Below, in pieces: positions 32,381 to 41,228 of a stretch of 47,156 nucleotides of DNA; the first letter of the stretch is position 1; each line of letters starts with the position of its first letter. The position numbers were made by a program, and so were the translations under genes. The notes under the pieces were generated by a model. It was not told where the DNA came from, did no database searches, and saw only the letters and a program-made list of their open reading frames with translations. The stretch comes from Clostridia bacterium (GTDB taxonomy: Bacteria > Bacillota > Clostridia > UMGS1840 > HGM11507), in contig JAFQLQ010000040.1 in the NCBI GenBank assembly GCA_017414505.1, forward strand, positions 1-47,156, written 5' to 3'.

Positions 32381-32539
32381 TCAGGTTGATATTTTTATTT
32401 TTTTATTATGATATTCGCTCAAAGCACGTTCCTCCATATCCTTTTTCCATTTTTCTATTTCTTTTTCTTTCATACCGGAGAATTCTTTTTTCTCATTTTC
32501 TCCACTATCTATGAATAGTTCAACTCGGAATTCATTCAT
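32381..32539 (-). CDS. Small charged protein upstream of the recombinase
   Basis: A 52-residue protein, MNEFRVELFIDSGENEKKEF at the start, then a Lys/Glu-rich predicted helix (GMKEKEIEKWKKDMEERALS) and a basic tail. GAGAGGTGG lies five bases before ATG 32539. It is transcribed in the same direction as the recombinase, 83 bases upstream. I do not recognise a family. Position and charge would suit a recombination directionality factor or other accessory protein of the element, but this is inference. Confidence 0.6.
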   Translation of the reverse strand: MNEFRVELFIDSGENEKKEFSGMKEKEIEKWKKDMEERALSEYHNKKIKIST

Positions 32540-32620
32540 TATTACCACCTCTCATAATTTTATGTTATGAAATTTCTTAAAATAACACATCAAAACTTAA
32601 TGTTTTTTTATAAAAAAAAC

Positions 32621-32655
32621 AGCACTATCGCTACCTAAAAAAGGTGCATAGTGCT
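32621..32655 (-). terminator. Intrinsic terminator on the minus strand
   Basis: AGCACTAT...ATAGTGCT with inner ACC/GGT pairing, followed on the minus strand by eight T residues (complement of 32612-32619). It terminates transcription entering from the helix-turn-helix remnant at 32688. Confidence 0.75.
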
Positions 32656-32687
32656 ATTTCTGCAGTCATAAATTATAATATTGGATT

Positions 32688-32876
32688 TTAGAAATTCTCC
32701 GGCAGATTTTCAATCTTGCAACCAAGTGTTTTTGAGAGTATAAGCAGAGTTGTTGTTTCACACTTCATAAGAAACAAATTTCTGTCATAATTTCCAACGC
32801 TAAATTGGGGTATCAGGGGCGTAGCCGCTAACAAGGGATAATTTGGCGTCAAATTTCCGTGCTTGCTAAAACACAA
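32688..32876 (-). pseudogene. Remnant of a helix-turn-helix (XRE-like) gene
   Basis: The open frame ends with KCETTTLLILSKTLGCKIENLP, which resembles the last helix of small Cro/C1-type DNA-binding domains (L-x-x-L-x-K-x-L-x-C-x-I-E-x-L). The preceding residues (about 30) look unlike any domain, there is only a TTG start and no ribosome site. It overlaps the trmB 3' end. I read it as the tail of a decayed regulator, possibly part of the inserted element. Confidence 0.4.
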
Positions 32877-33501
32877 CTTCGCATCTGTAAATAGGCATTC
32901 CCTGTTCGGAAAACAGGGTTTCGTATTCCGTCATAATATTTCCCTCAAAACCACTGTTGTGCAAATCAAGAGTTATATTTTTCATTCTTAAACCGTAATC
33001 TGCAAAGGAGTTTAGCGAAAATTCAAAAAGCTTCATATTATCGGTTTTAAAGTGCACTTCCCCACCGGGATTAAGCAGTTTTTTGTATATATCAAGAAAT
33101 CTTTCATGAGTTAAGCGTCTCTTTTTCTGTCCGCTTTTTTTCCAGGGATCGCAGAAATTTATAAAAATTCTGTCGCATCTTGTTTCGGTATCAAATTCCG
33201 CAAATACATTTGCATCTCCTGCAAGGAATTTAACATTTGTAAGTCCTGCCGCCTGAACTTTTTCCATAGCAAGCACAAGAACATCAAAATTCTTTTCCAC
33301 GGCAATATAATTTATATCGGGGTTAAGAGTGGCATTTTCAAGTATGAATTTACCTTTTCCGCAGCCGATTTCTATATAAAGGGGTTTATAGTCACAAAAC
33401 ACGCCTCTTATATTGTTTTTATACTGAAGAATATCAGTAATCATCAGCTCACTGCAGTTTTCCATACGCTCTTCACGGTGTTTTTTTCTTCTCATTCTCA
33501 T
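32866..33501 (-). CDS. trmB: tRNA (guanine-N7)-methyltransferase
   Basis: A 211-residue SAM-dependent methyltransferase that makes m7G46 in tRNA. The N terminus MRMRRKKHREER is typical of TrmB. The SAM site is IEIGCGKGKFILENA. The family motif NFCDPWKKSGQKKRRLT and the C-terminal TEYETLFSEQGMPIY are present. ATG 33501 has AAGGAATG about ten bases upstream. It is divergent from the rseP-ispG-polC operon. Confidence 0.95.
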   Translation of the reverse strand: MRMRRKKHREERMENCSELMITDILQYKNNIRGVFCDYKPLYIEIGCGKGKFILENATLNPDINYIAVEKNFDVLVLAMEKVQAAGLTNVKFLAGDANVFAEFDTETRCDRIFINFCDPWKKSGQKKRRLTHERFLDIYKKLLNPGGEVHFKTDNMKLFEFSLNSFADYGLRMKNITLDLHNSGFEGNIMTEYETLFSEQGMPIYRCEVVF

Positions 33502-33574
33502 AGTCGGTACATTCCTTTTATGTATATATTATTAATAAAAATTATATAATATTTTAAAGATAGTGTCAACCTAC

Positions 33575-33603
33575 TTGAATAAATTTTAATTCTGTGATAC
33601 AAT
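33575..33603 (+). promoter_or_regulatory. Sigma-A promoter of the rseP-ispG-polC operon
   Basis: TTGAAT (33575-33580), a 17-base spacer and TACAAT (33598-33603), 38 bases ahead of the rseP start. Confidence 0.75.
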
Positions 33604-33641
33604 ATAAATTAATTAATTTTAATGAAAACGGAGATATAAAT

Positions 33642-34712
33642 ATGGCAGGTATTTTAACCGCTGTATGGGCGGTAATTATTTTTTCTGTAATAATTTTTGT
33701 ACATGAATTCGGGCATTTTATAACCGCAAAAGCCTTTGGTGTGCTCGTGCACGAATTTGCAATAGGTATGGGCCCCGCAATTTTCAAAAAGCAAAAAGGC
33801 GAAACTCTTTACGCTATCCGTGCAATACCAATCGGCGGTTACTGTAAAATGGAGGGCGAGGAAAACGACAGTGATAATCCCCGTGCATTTTCTAAGAAAA
33901 ACAAATTGCAAAGGCTTATAATTCTTGCCTCCGGGGCACTTATGAATTTAATTCTCGGATTTGTACTTATAGTTGGACTTATGTCGCAAAATGCATCTTC
34001 AGGCTTTGCAACACTTACAGTTGGCGAAGTTCTTGAAAATTCTCCTGCATACGAAGCAGGTATTCAGGCCGGCGATAAAATTATCGGTGTAGACGGAAAA
34101 AATGTTTCCTCCTCCGATGAATACCGTATGTACAGAAAAAGCGATAAAGAGGCTCTTTTAAAAATTAAAAGAGACGGAGAAAAGCTTGAAATAAAGGTTC
34201 CCTCCAAAGAATACAAATATGATACCGAAACCGGTGAAATAGTTGATATTTCTTCTGAAAGAGAGCTTCCTACCGTTTGGCTTATGGGTATCACATTTGA
34301 AACCGAAGACGGAAACCTATTTAACCTACTTAAAAATTCCTTTAAAAAGCTGAAATTTTTCTCCCTTATGATTTTAAATTCACTCGGACAAATTTTAACG
34401 GGAAAAATTGGTGCGGAAAACCTTTCCGGCCCCGTTGGAATAGTTAACGAAATAAGTACAGCGGCTAAAAGCGGATTTCTTGAAATTATCTTCCTTGCTG
34501 CACTTATAACCATAAATTTAGGACTTTTCAACCTGCTTCCGTTCCCTGCACTTGACGGAGGAAGAATACTTTTTATAGTGATTGAAGCAATTATAAGAAA
34601 GCCTGTTCCTGCAAAATACGAAGGATTTTTCCACTTTATAGGCTTTGCTCTTTTAATACTGCTTATGATTTATGCAACCGGCAACGATATAATGAGAATT
34701 TTTGTGCGATAA
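33642..34712 (+). CDS. rseP: RseP-type intramembrane zinc metalloprotease
   Basis: A 356-residue site-2 protease of family M50. The first membrane segment contains the zinc motif H-E-F-G-H (FVHEFGHFITAKAFG). A PDZ domain (about residues 115-190, with SPAYEAGIQAGDKIIGVDG) follows. The second metal motif is LLPFPALDGGRILF. At least four membrane segments are seen. It cleaves membrane-bound anti-sigma factors, and in spore formers also other membrane substrates; the anti-sigma protein at 8081 is a conceivable but unproven target. The start at 33642 follows GGAGAT; upstream in-frame codons overlap the promoter leader. Confidence 0.93.
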   Translation: MAGILTAVWAVIIFSVIIFVHEFGHFITAKAFGVLVHEFAIGMGPAIFKKQKGETLYAIRAIPIGGYCKMEGEENDSDNPRAFSKKNKLQRLIILASGALMNLILGFVLIVGLMSQNASSGFATLTVGEVLENSPAYEAGIQAGDKIIGVDGKNVSSSDEYRMYRKSDKEALLKIKRDGEKLEIKVPSKEYKYDTETGEIVDISSERELPTVWLMGITFETEDGNLFNLLKNSFKKLKFFSLMILNSLGQILTGKIGAENLSGPVGIVNEISTAAKSGFLEIIFLAALITINLGLFNLLPFPALDGGRILFIVIEAIIRKPVPAKYEGFFHFIGFALLILLMIYATGNDIMRIFVR

Positions 34713-34731
34713 GCAAGGAGTGTACGTTTTT

Positions 34732-35751
34732 ATGAACATAGGAAATGTTAAAATTGGAAAGGGCGAAAAAATCGCCATACAATCCATGTGCAATACCGAT
34801 ACGAGAGATGTAAAAAGTACAGTTGCACAAATTCTTGAGCTTGAAGCCGAGGGTGCTCATATTATAAGAGTTGCCGTTCCCGATATGGAGGCGGCTGCGG
34901 CAATTTCCGAAATAAAAAAACAGATTCATATCCCTCTGGTTTGTGACATCCATTTTGATTACCGCCTTGCAATTGAAAGTGCAAAAAACGGAGCAGATAA
35001 AATACGCATAAACCCGGGAAATATCGGAGGGGAGGACAGAGTTAAAGCCGTTGTGGACATCTGCAGGGAAAGGAATCTGCCAATCAGAATAGGTGTTAAT
35101 TCCGGCTCTCTTCCCAAAGAATTTGAAAAACCCTCTGTTGAGGCTTTTATAGCGGCGGCTAAAATACATATTGATTTACTTAACAAATACGATTACGATA
35201 ATATCTGTATTTCATTAAAATCTTCCGATACAAAGCTTACAGTTGATTCCTACCGTGCCTTTGCGAAGCTTCATGACTATCCGCTTCACTTGGGAATTAC
35301 TGAAGCCGGAACAACCTATCAGGGAATTATTAAATCCTCTGTTGGCATAGGTGCTCTTCTTCTGGACGGAATCGGCGATACCATAAGAGTTTCTCTTACT
35401 GCAAATCCCGTTGAAGAGGTTCGTGCGGCAAAAGGAATTTTAAAAGCCTGCGGACTTATGAAGGATGGAGTTGAAATAGTTTCCTGCCCTACCTGCGGAA
35501 GAACAAAAATCGACCTTATCGGTATTGCCGCAAAGGTAGAAAACGCACTGAAGGATATTAAAAAGCCCCTTAAGGTTGCCGTTATGGGTTGTGTTGTTAA
35601 CGGCCCGGGCGAAGCAAAAGAAGCAGATTACGGTCTTGCCGGCGGAGACGGAGTGGGCATAATTTTCAAAAAAGGCGAAATTGTAAAAAAAGTGGCGGAA
35701 AGTGAGCTTGTTTCTGAGCTTGTTTCCATGATAACGAAAGAGGATATATAA
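34732..35751 (+). CDS. ispG: 4-hydroxy-3-methylbut-2-enyl diphosphate synthase (IspG/GcpE)
   Basis: A 339-residue enzyme of the MEP isoprenoid pathway that reduces MEcPP to HMBPP with a 4Fe-4S cluster. The TIM-barrel domain starts MNIGNVKIGKGEKIAIQSMC and includes DIHFDYRLA, RINPGNIG and NSGSL. The cluster ligands are in SCPTCGRTK and GCVVNGPGEAKEADYG. Length is normal for the one-barrel bacterial form. AAGGAG lies before ATG 34732; ten upstream in-frame codons overlap the rseP end. It sits between rseP and polC, an order widely seen in Firmicutes. Confidence 0.95.
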   Translation: MNIGNVKIGKGEKIAIQSMCNTDTRDVKSTVAQILELEAEGAHIIRVAVPDMEAAAAISEIKKQIHIPLVCDIHFDYRLAIESAKNGADKIRINPGNIGGEDRVKAVVDICRERNLPIRIGVNSGSLPKEFEKPSVEAFIAAAKIHIDLLNKYDYDNICISLKSSDTKLTVDSYRAFAKLHDYPLHLGITEAGTTYQGIIKSSVGIGALLLDGIGDTIRVSLTANPVEEVRAAKGILKACGLMKDGVEIVSCPTCGRTKIDLIGIAAKVENALKDIKKPLKVAVMGCVVNGPGEAKEADYGLAGGDGVGIIFKKGEIVKKVAESELVSELVSMITKEDI

Positions 35752-38700
35752 ATGAAGTTACACGAACTTTTTAATGAATCTTTAATATGCGGAAATTTCA
35801 AGGATGTTTTTGAAAACTGCACTATTGAAAACGTAAATATAAATAAAGAAACCCGTAAAATAGACCTTTGTCTTACCTGTAACAGCATTATTCCGAAAAG
35901 CGTTATAATAGAGGTTGCGGCAGACATAAAGAAAGAATATAACCTTAAAATTGTTAAAATTTCAACCTCGTATCCCAAAGAGCTTTTCAACGAAGAATAT
36001 TATATGGAAATTCTTTATTTTACAGAGAAAAAATACCCTCATCTTTACTGGTTTTTAGAGGGAAGCCGTATGAAAATAGGCGAAAGCTCTATTGACATAG
36101 TGCTTAAAGATAACGGCATTGACATTTTAAAATACAACGGAATGGATAATATTATATCTTCTCTTATTGAAGAAGAATTTGGTCTTTCCTACAAAATTAA
36201 TTTCATAGGGAAAGCCCGTCCAAAAGAAACAGAAGAAAGCAAACTGAAAAAAGAGCAGGAAGAGCGTGAATTTATTAAAAAAGCGCTGGAGCAGAGCGCT
36301 CAGCGTCAGCAAACCGAAGCTCCCAAGCCACAGAAAACACAGGAAGCGCCCAAACAGCAGTATCAGAGAAAAATAGAATACAAGGAATATAAAATTATTG
36401 ATTTGAATGCCGAAACCGGCAGAGTAAAAATAAAAGGAGAAATTTTCTTCACCGAAAGAAGAGATTTCAACAACAGTCAGAAAGGCAGTGTAACCTTTTA
36501 CGTTACCGACCAGGAAAGCTCGGTAATCTGTAAGGTTATAGACAAAAAAGAAAATCTTGACGAGTTTGAAGCTGAATTCAAAAAAGGCTCTTATGTTTAT
36601 GTTTGCGGTGAAACAATGTATGATAAATACATTCGCGAATTTGTAATTGACGTAAAAATAAGAGATGTTGAAAAAACTTCAAAAACCACAAAAACCGACG
36701 ATGCAACCGTTAAACGTGTAGAGCTTCATCTGCACACAAATATGAGTGCTATCGACGGTATTAACAAAATAGAAGATTATATGAGCCTTGCAAAAAGCTA
36801 CGGTCATCCTGCAATTGCAGTTACAGACCACGGTGTTGTACAAGCCTTTCCCGATGCCTATGCGGCGGCAAAGAAAAACGAAATCAAGCTTGTTTACGGC
36901 GTTGAAGGTTATTTATGTGAATCGAAAGAGGATATAAAAAATTCTCATCATATAATTATCCTCGTTAAAAATCAGGTTGGTTTAAAAAATCTTTATAAGC
37001 TTGTTTCTATGGCTCATATTGATTACTACCACCGTAACCCAAAAACTCCCAGAGAAGAGCTTATCAAGCACCGTGAGGGGCTTATTATTGGTTCTGCCTG
37101 CGAAGCCGGAGAACTGTACCGTGCTATTCTTGACGGAAAAAGCCACGAAGAGCTTTTAAAAATTGCAGATTTTTACGATTATCTTGAAATTCAGCCTCTT
37201 GGAAATAACCAGTATCTGGTTGACAACGGCAGAGTTGCCGGTCGTGACGGACTTATAGAAATAAACAAAAAAATTATAGAACTCGGAGACGAGCTTGGTA
37301 AAAAAGTTGTTGCTACAGGAGATGTTCATTTTCTTAATCAGCAGGGCGGACTTTACCGTGCTATTCTTATGGCAGGCAAAAAGTTTAAGGATGCCGCAAA
37401 TCAGCCTCCGCTATGGTACAGAACCACTAATGAAATGCTTGCAGAATTTGATTATCTTGATGCTGACAGAGCGTATGAGGTGGTTGTTGAAAATCCAAAT
37501 TACATAGTATCTCTTGTAGACGATAACTTTGAGCCCGTTCCCCACGAAAAGCATCCTCCCGTAATTGAGGGTGCTGCAGAAGAAATTGAAGAAAAAACCT
37601 ACAAAAGAGCATATGAAATTTACGGTGATCCGCTTCCCGAAATAGTTAAAGCAAGAATCGAAAAAGAGCTTAACTCAATTATAAACAACGGCTTCTCGGT
37701 TATGTATATTATAGCGGAAAAGCTTGTTACCAAATCATTGTCCGACGGATATCTTGTTGGTTCCAGAGGTTCGGTTGGTTCCTCCTTTGTTGCCTATTTA
37801 TCGGGTATAACGGAGGTTAACTCCCTTTGTCCTCATTATATTTGTCAGAACTGTCATCATTCCATTTTTATTGATGACGGAAGCTACAGTTCCGGTTGTG
37901 ATATGGAGGATATGAACTGTCCAAAATGCGGAACCTTAATGAAAAAAGACGGCCACGACATTCCCTTTGAAACCTTCCTTGGTTTCGACGGTGATAAAGA
38001 GCCTGATATTGACCTTAACTTCTCCGGCGACTATCAGCCCGTTGCTCATAAATACGTTGAAGAACTGTTTGGCGAAGGGCACGTTTTCAGAGCCGGAACA
38101 ATTGGTACTATTGCGGACAAAACTGCTTACGGTTACGTTAAAAACTTTTTTGACGAGCAGGGCAGAATGTTAAACAACGCTGAAATGCAGCGTCTTTCCA
38201 TTGCCTGCACAGGTGCAAAGGCAACTACGGGACAGCATCCCGGTGGTATTATTATCGTGCCTAAATCCAACGAGGTTTACGATTTTACACCCATTCAGCA
38301 CCCTGCAAACGATAAATCCAGCGGAATTATTACCACCCATTTCGACTATCATAAGCTACATGATACACTGTTAAAGCTTGATATTCTCGGTCATGATGAT
38401 CCTACGGTTTTAAGAATGCTTAAGGACATAACAGGACTTGATCCGGTTACGATTTCGCTTGAGGATAAGGAAACTATGAGCCTCTTCACCTCACCCGAAG
38501 CACTTGGCGTAACTGCTGAGGATATCGGTGCAAAAACCGGAACCTTCGGTGTTCCTGAATTTGGAACAAAGTTTACACGTCAGATGCTTGAGGATACCAA
38601 ACCCACCACCTTTGCAGAGCTGGTAAGAATTTCCGGTCTTTCTCACGGTACCGATGTTTGGCTTAACAATGCTCAGGATATAGTTCTTCAGGGAATAGCT

Positions 38701-39429
38701 CCCTTTAAAGAAACCATCTGTACCCGTGACGATATTATGACCTATCTTATTCACAAAGATCTTCCTCCAAAACGTGCGTTTACCATTATGGAGCAGGTAA
38801 GAAAAGGCAAAGGCTTAAAGGATATCGATATTGAGGAAATGAAAGAACACAACGTTCCTCAGTGGTACATAGATTCCTGTAATAAAATAAAATATATGTT
38901 CCCCAAGGCTCACGCCGTTGCGTATGTTACTATGGGATTCAGAGTTGCTTATTACAAAGTGCATTACCCACTTGAATATTACTGTGCATACTATACCGTA
39001 AGAGCTGACGATTTTGATTACAGTATTATGGCTAAAGGCAGGGATAAGGTTAAGGATATAATGAGAAACTACGATTCCAATCCAAATCTTACTGCCAAAG
39101 AAAAAAGTATTTACACAATTCTTGAAATTGTTAACGAATTTTACGCAAGAGGCTATGATTTTCTTCCCATTGATTTATACAAATCGGATGCAAGCAAATT
39201 CGTAAGAGAGGGAGATAAAATACGTCCGCCGTTCACATCACTTAAAGGGCTTGGCTTATCTGTGGCGGAAAGCATTGTTGAAGCAAGAGAAAAAGAAGAA
39301 TTTTTCACAAAAGAAGATTTCGCCGCAAGAACAAAAGCCGGTTCTTCCATTATTGATATGCTTGCCGAACACGGTTGTTTTAAAGATATGCCCGACAGTT
39401 CGCAGATTGATTTATTTAATTTAATATAG
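35752..39429 (+). CDS. polC: DNA polymerase III alpha subunit, PolC type, apparently lacking the exonuclease domain
   Basis: A 1225-residue replicative polymerase. Residues 1-190 are the N-terminal region, followed by an OB domain (about 210-310). The PHP domain begins at RVELHLHTNMS (324) and includes IAVTDHGVVQAFPDAY. The polymerase core includes PDIDLNFSGDYQ (about 751), GTIGTIADKTAYGY and GQHPGGIIIVP. A Cys-rich zinc site lies near 700 (CQNCHHS, NCPKCG). Bacillus PolC is about 1437 residues, with a DnaQ-like exonuclease of about 180 residues inside PHP after the YG-E segment. Here YGVEGYLCESKED runs directly into HHIIILVKNQVGLKNLY, so that insert is absent. It starts right after the ispG stop, with AAAGAGG upstream. 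Confidence 0.95.
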   Translation: MKLHELFNESLICGNFKDVFENCTIENVNINKETRKIDLCLTCNSIIPKSVIIEVAADIKKEYNLKIVKISTSYPKELFNEEYYMEILYFTEKKYPHLYWFLEGSRMKIGESSIDIVLKDNGIDILKYNGMDNIISSLIEEEFGLSYKINFIGKARPKETEESKLKKEQEEREFIKKALEQSAQRQQTEAPKPQKTQEAPKQQYQRKIEYKEYKIIDLNAETGRVKIKGEIFFTERRDFNNSQKGSVTFYVTDQESSVICKVIDKKENLDEFEAEFKKGSYVYVCGETMYDKYIREFVIDVKIRDVEKTSKTTKTDDATVKRVELHLHTNMSAIDGINKIEDYMSLAKSYGHPAIAVTDHGVVQAFPDAYAAAKKNEIKLVYGVEGYLCESKEDIKNSHHIIILVKNQVGLKNLYKLVSMAHIDYYHRNPKTPREELIKHREGLIIGSACEAGELYRAILDGKSHEELLKIADFYDYLEIQPLGNNQYLVDNGRVAGRDGLIEINKKIIELGDELGKKVVATGDVHFLNQQGGLYRAILMAGKKFKDAANQPPLWYRTTNEMLAEFDYLDADRAYEVVVENPNYIVSLVDDNFEPVPHEKHPPVIEGAAEEIEEKTYKRAYEIYGDPLPEIVKARIEKELNSIINNGFSVMYIIAEKLVTKSLSDGYLVGSRGSVGSSFVAYLSGITEVNSLCPHYICQNCHHSIFIDDGSYSSGCDMEDMNCPKCGTLMKKDGHDIPFETFLGFDGDKEPDIDLNFSGDYQPVAHKYVEELFGEGHVFRAGTIGTIADKTAYGYVKNFFDEQGRMLNNAEMQRLSIACTGAKATTGQHPGGIIIVPKSNEVYDFTPIQHPANDKSSGIITTHFDYHKLHDTLLKLDILGHDDPTVLRMLKDITGLDPVTISLEDKETMSLFTSPEALGVTAEDIGAKTGTFGVPEFGTKFTRQMLEDTKPTTFAELVRISGLSHGTDVWLNNAQDIVLQGIAPFKETICTRDDIMTYLIHKDLPPKRAFTIMEQVRKGKGLKDIDIEEMKEHNVPQWYIDSCNKIKYMFPKAHAVAYVTMGFRVAYYKVHYPLEYYCAYYTVRADDFDYSIMAKGRDKVKDIMRNYDSNPNLTAKEKSIYTILEIVNEFYARGYDFLPIDLYKSDASKFVREGDKIRPPFTSLKGLGLSVAESIVEAREKEEFFTKEDFAARTKAGSSIIDMLAEHGCFKDMPDSSQIDLFNLI

Positions 39430-39465
39430 AAAAAGAATGACAGCGGAAATGCTGTCATTCTTTTT
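39430..39465. terminator. Bidirectional terminator between polC and the thioesterase gene
   Basis: AAAAAGAATGACAGC, a 6-base loop, GCTGTCATTCTTTTT. The polC stop codon touches it and the stop of the convergent thioesterase gene (39455) lies inside it. Confidence 0.9.
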
Positions 39466-40159
39466 CTATATTCACAATAACACAAATATCGCCATTTTCG
39501 TTTCTTAAATCGAAATAAAATCCGTTTTCTTTTTCGCTTTTGTAAACTGAAATTATTTCTCCTTTCCGCAATTCTTTCAAATATTTAATCTTAAGCTCCG
39601 AAACATCCAAATCCTCCGGAAGAAACTCCAGAGCCGCTTCAAGGGATTTTACGTTATTCATATGATTATTGGTGTCAATATCACGTTGTTCCACCTTAGT
39701 GGTTCCCATTAAAACAGCCTCGTTATCAGGTTTAAGCTTAATATAAGGAAGATTGTTATCCTCTTCGGAAACGCTATCGTAATAATCGGCAACACCTTCG
39801 GGCACACGCACAATCTTACGCTTATCCATATTTACGGTGTACCATACCGCAGTAGCCTTTATTTTAAGTTCATTTTCCTGAAAAACCTCATATTTACGGA
39901 CTGCATCACATCTGCCAAGCTTCATTATTCCTGTTTTTGCCACAGCAGTTTTATAGGGATCAAAAGGCTTTTCAAAACGGATTCTCCACCCTTCTAAAAG
40001 CCAGGCAAGAGAGTCTGTATGCAGGGTTTCAAGGTCAAGTCCAACTACGTGAGAATGAAAAATTGAAATATCCTGCAGAATATCCACAAGAATACTTAAT
40101 TTTATATTTCTGTTTTTATCCAGGTCGCTATACCTGAATTCGTAATTTTTTGTAAACAT
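39455..40159 (-). CDS. Acyl-ACP thioesterase family protein
   Basis: A 234-residue double hot-dog protein of the acyl-ACP thioesterase family, which releases fatty acids from acyl carrier protein. The N-terminal half starts MFTKNYEFRYSDLDKNRN and includes AWLLEGWRIRFEKP. The second half carries the catalytic-type motif D-x-N-x-H-x-N-N (RDIDTNNHMNNVKSLEAA). Length is typical of bacterial members. ATG 40159 has AAAGGAACG upstream. It is monocistronic between convergent polC and divergent lactonase genes. Chain-length preference cannot be judged. Confidence 0.88.
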   Translation of the reverse strand: MFTKNYEFRYSDLDKNRNIKLSILVDILQDISIFHSHVVGLDLETLHTDSLAWLLEGWRIRFEKPFDPYKTAVAKTGIMKLGRCDAVRKYEVFQENELKIKATAVWYTVNMDKRKIVRVPEGVADYYDSVSEEDNNLPYIKLKPDNEAVLMGTTKVEQRDIDTNNHMNNVKSLEAALEFLPEDLDVSELKIKYLKELRKGEIISVYKSEKENGFYFDLRNENGDICVIVNIEKE

Positions 40160-40215
40160 AACATCGTTCCTTTTCCTATATTATACAAAAAATTTCTGTT
40201 TTTAGCAATAGTATA

Positions 40216-40244
40216 TTGACTAAATACTGCAAATAGTTTAAAAT
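40216..40244 (+). promoter_or_regulatory. Sigma-A promoter of the lactonase-family gene
   Basis: TTGACT (40216-40221), a 17-base spacer and TAAAAT (40239-40244), 27 bases before the start codon. Confidence 0.72.
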
Positions 40245-40271
40245 AAAATTATCAAAAATACGGAGGTTATT

Positions 40272-41228
40272 ATGAAACACATATATTTTTGTGCCTGCGA
40301 TAAAAACGGGGGTATCTACCACTACACAAAAAACGGAAACGAACTTACCTTTTTAGAAAAAACACCTCTTGACCGTCCTATGTATATGATAATAAGAGAT
40401 GATAAAGCTCATATTATTTTAAAGGAAACCGATTCAAAAACAAAATTCGGCGGTTATCTTACCTTTGACATTGATGAGAACGGAAAGCTTACAAATCCGT
40501 CCGAAATAATTTCCACAAATGGAGTTGTTCCCTGCCATCTTGAGGTTGACAGCAATACAGCATATACCGTTAACTACGTTTCGGGAAGTATTTCAAAAAC
40601 AGGAGAAAAAACCGTAACACACGAGGGAAGCAGTATTCATCCCACAAGGCAAACCTCTGCCCACACTCACTACACTGCACTTACTCCCGACAAAAAATAT
40701 CTTTTCTGTGTGGATTTAGGGCAAGACAGTATTTTTGTATATGACAAGGATTTAAATGAAATTTCAAGAGCAAAAGTTCCCGACGGTTACGGTGCAAGAC
40801 ATCTTATAAGTTCCGCAGACGGAAAATATGTTTACTGTGTAAACGAGCTTATTTCCTCAGTCAGCGTATTTGAATATTTGAACGGAAAGCTTACATATCT
40901 TGATACATACGATGCCCTGCCTGATTTCAAAGAGCAAAACACCGCCGCTGCCATTCGTATTGACGGAAAATATCTTTATATATCAAACCGGGGAGCAGAT
41001 ACCATAACACGTTTTGAAATATGCGGTGACAAATTAAAGCTTCTTGAAAACACCCCTTGCGGAGGAATTGGCCCGAGAGATTTTGATATTACAGACGGAA
41101 AAATCTACTGCACAAATGAACAGAGCAACGATGTAACCGTTCTTGCACTTAAAGACGGAAAACCTGTTCTCACAGACGAAAAATATAAAATGGGAAATCC
41201 CCTTTGTGTAACATTTCTTGATAAATAA
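40272..41228 (+). CDS. Lactonase family protein (6-phosphogluconolactonase-like beta-propeller)
   Basis: A 318-residue protein with repeated propeller-blade motifs (for example PDKKYLFCVDLGQDSIFVYD, SADGKYVYCVNELISSVSVF, DGKYLYISNRGADTITRF). Also present are the family's QTSAHTHYTALTPDK and GGIGPRDFDITDGK segments. This is the YkgB/Pgl type, hydrolysing 6-phosphogluconolactone in some bacteria; other lactones are possible. No signal peptide is seen. CGGAGG lies eight bases before ATG 40272. It ends in a terminator shared with the convergent beta-mannosidase. Confidence 0.85.
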   Translation: MKHIYFCACDKNGGIYHYTKNGNELTFLEKTPLDRPMYMIIRDDKAHIILKETDSKTKFGGYLTFDIDENGKLTNPSEIISTNGVVPCHLEVDSNTAYTVNYVSGSISKTGEKTVTHEGSSIHPTRQTSAHTHYTALTPDKKYLFCVDLGQDSIFVYDKDLNEISRAKVPDGYGARHLISSADGKYVYCVNELISSVSVFEYLNGKLTYLDTYDALPDFKEQNTAAAIRIDGKYLYISNRGADTITRFEICGDKLKLLENTPCGGIGPRDFDITDGKIYCTNEQSNDVTVLALKDGKPVLTDEKYKMGNPLCVTFLDK

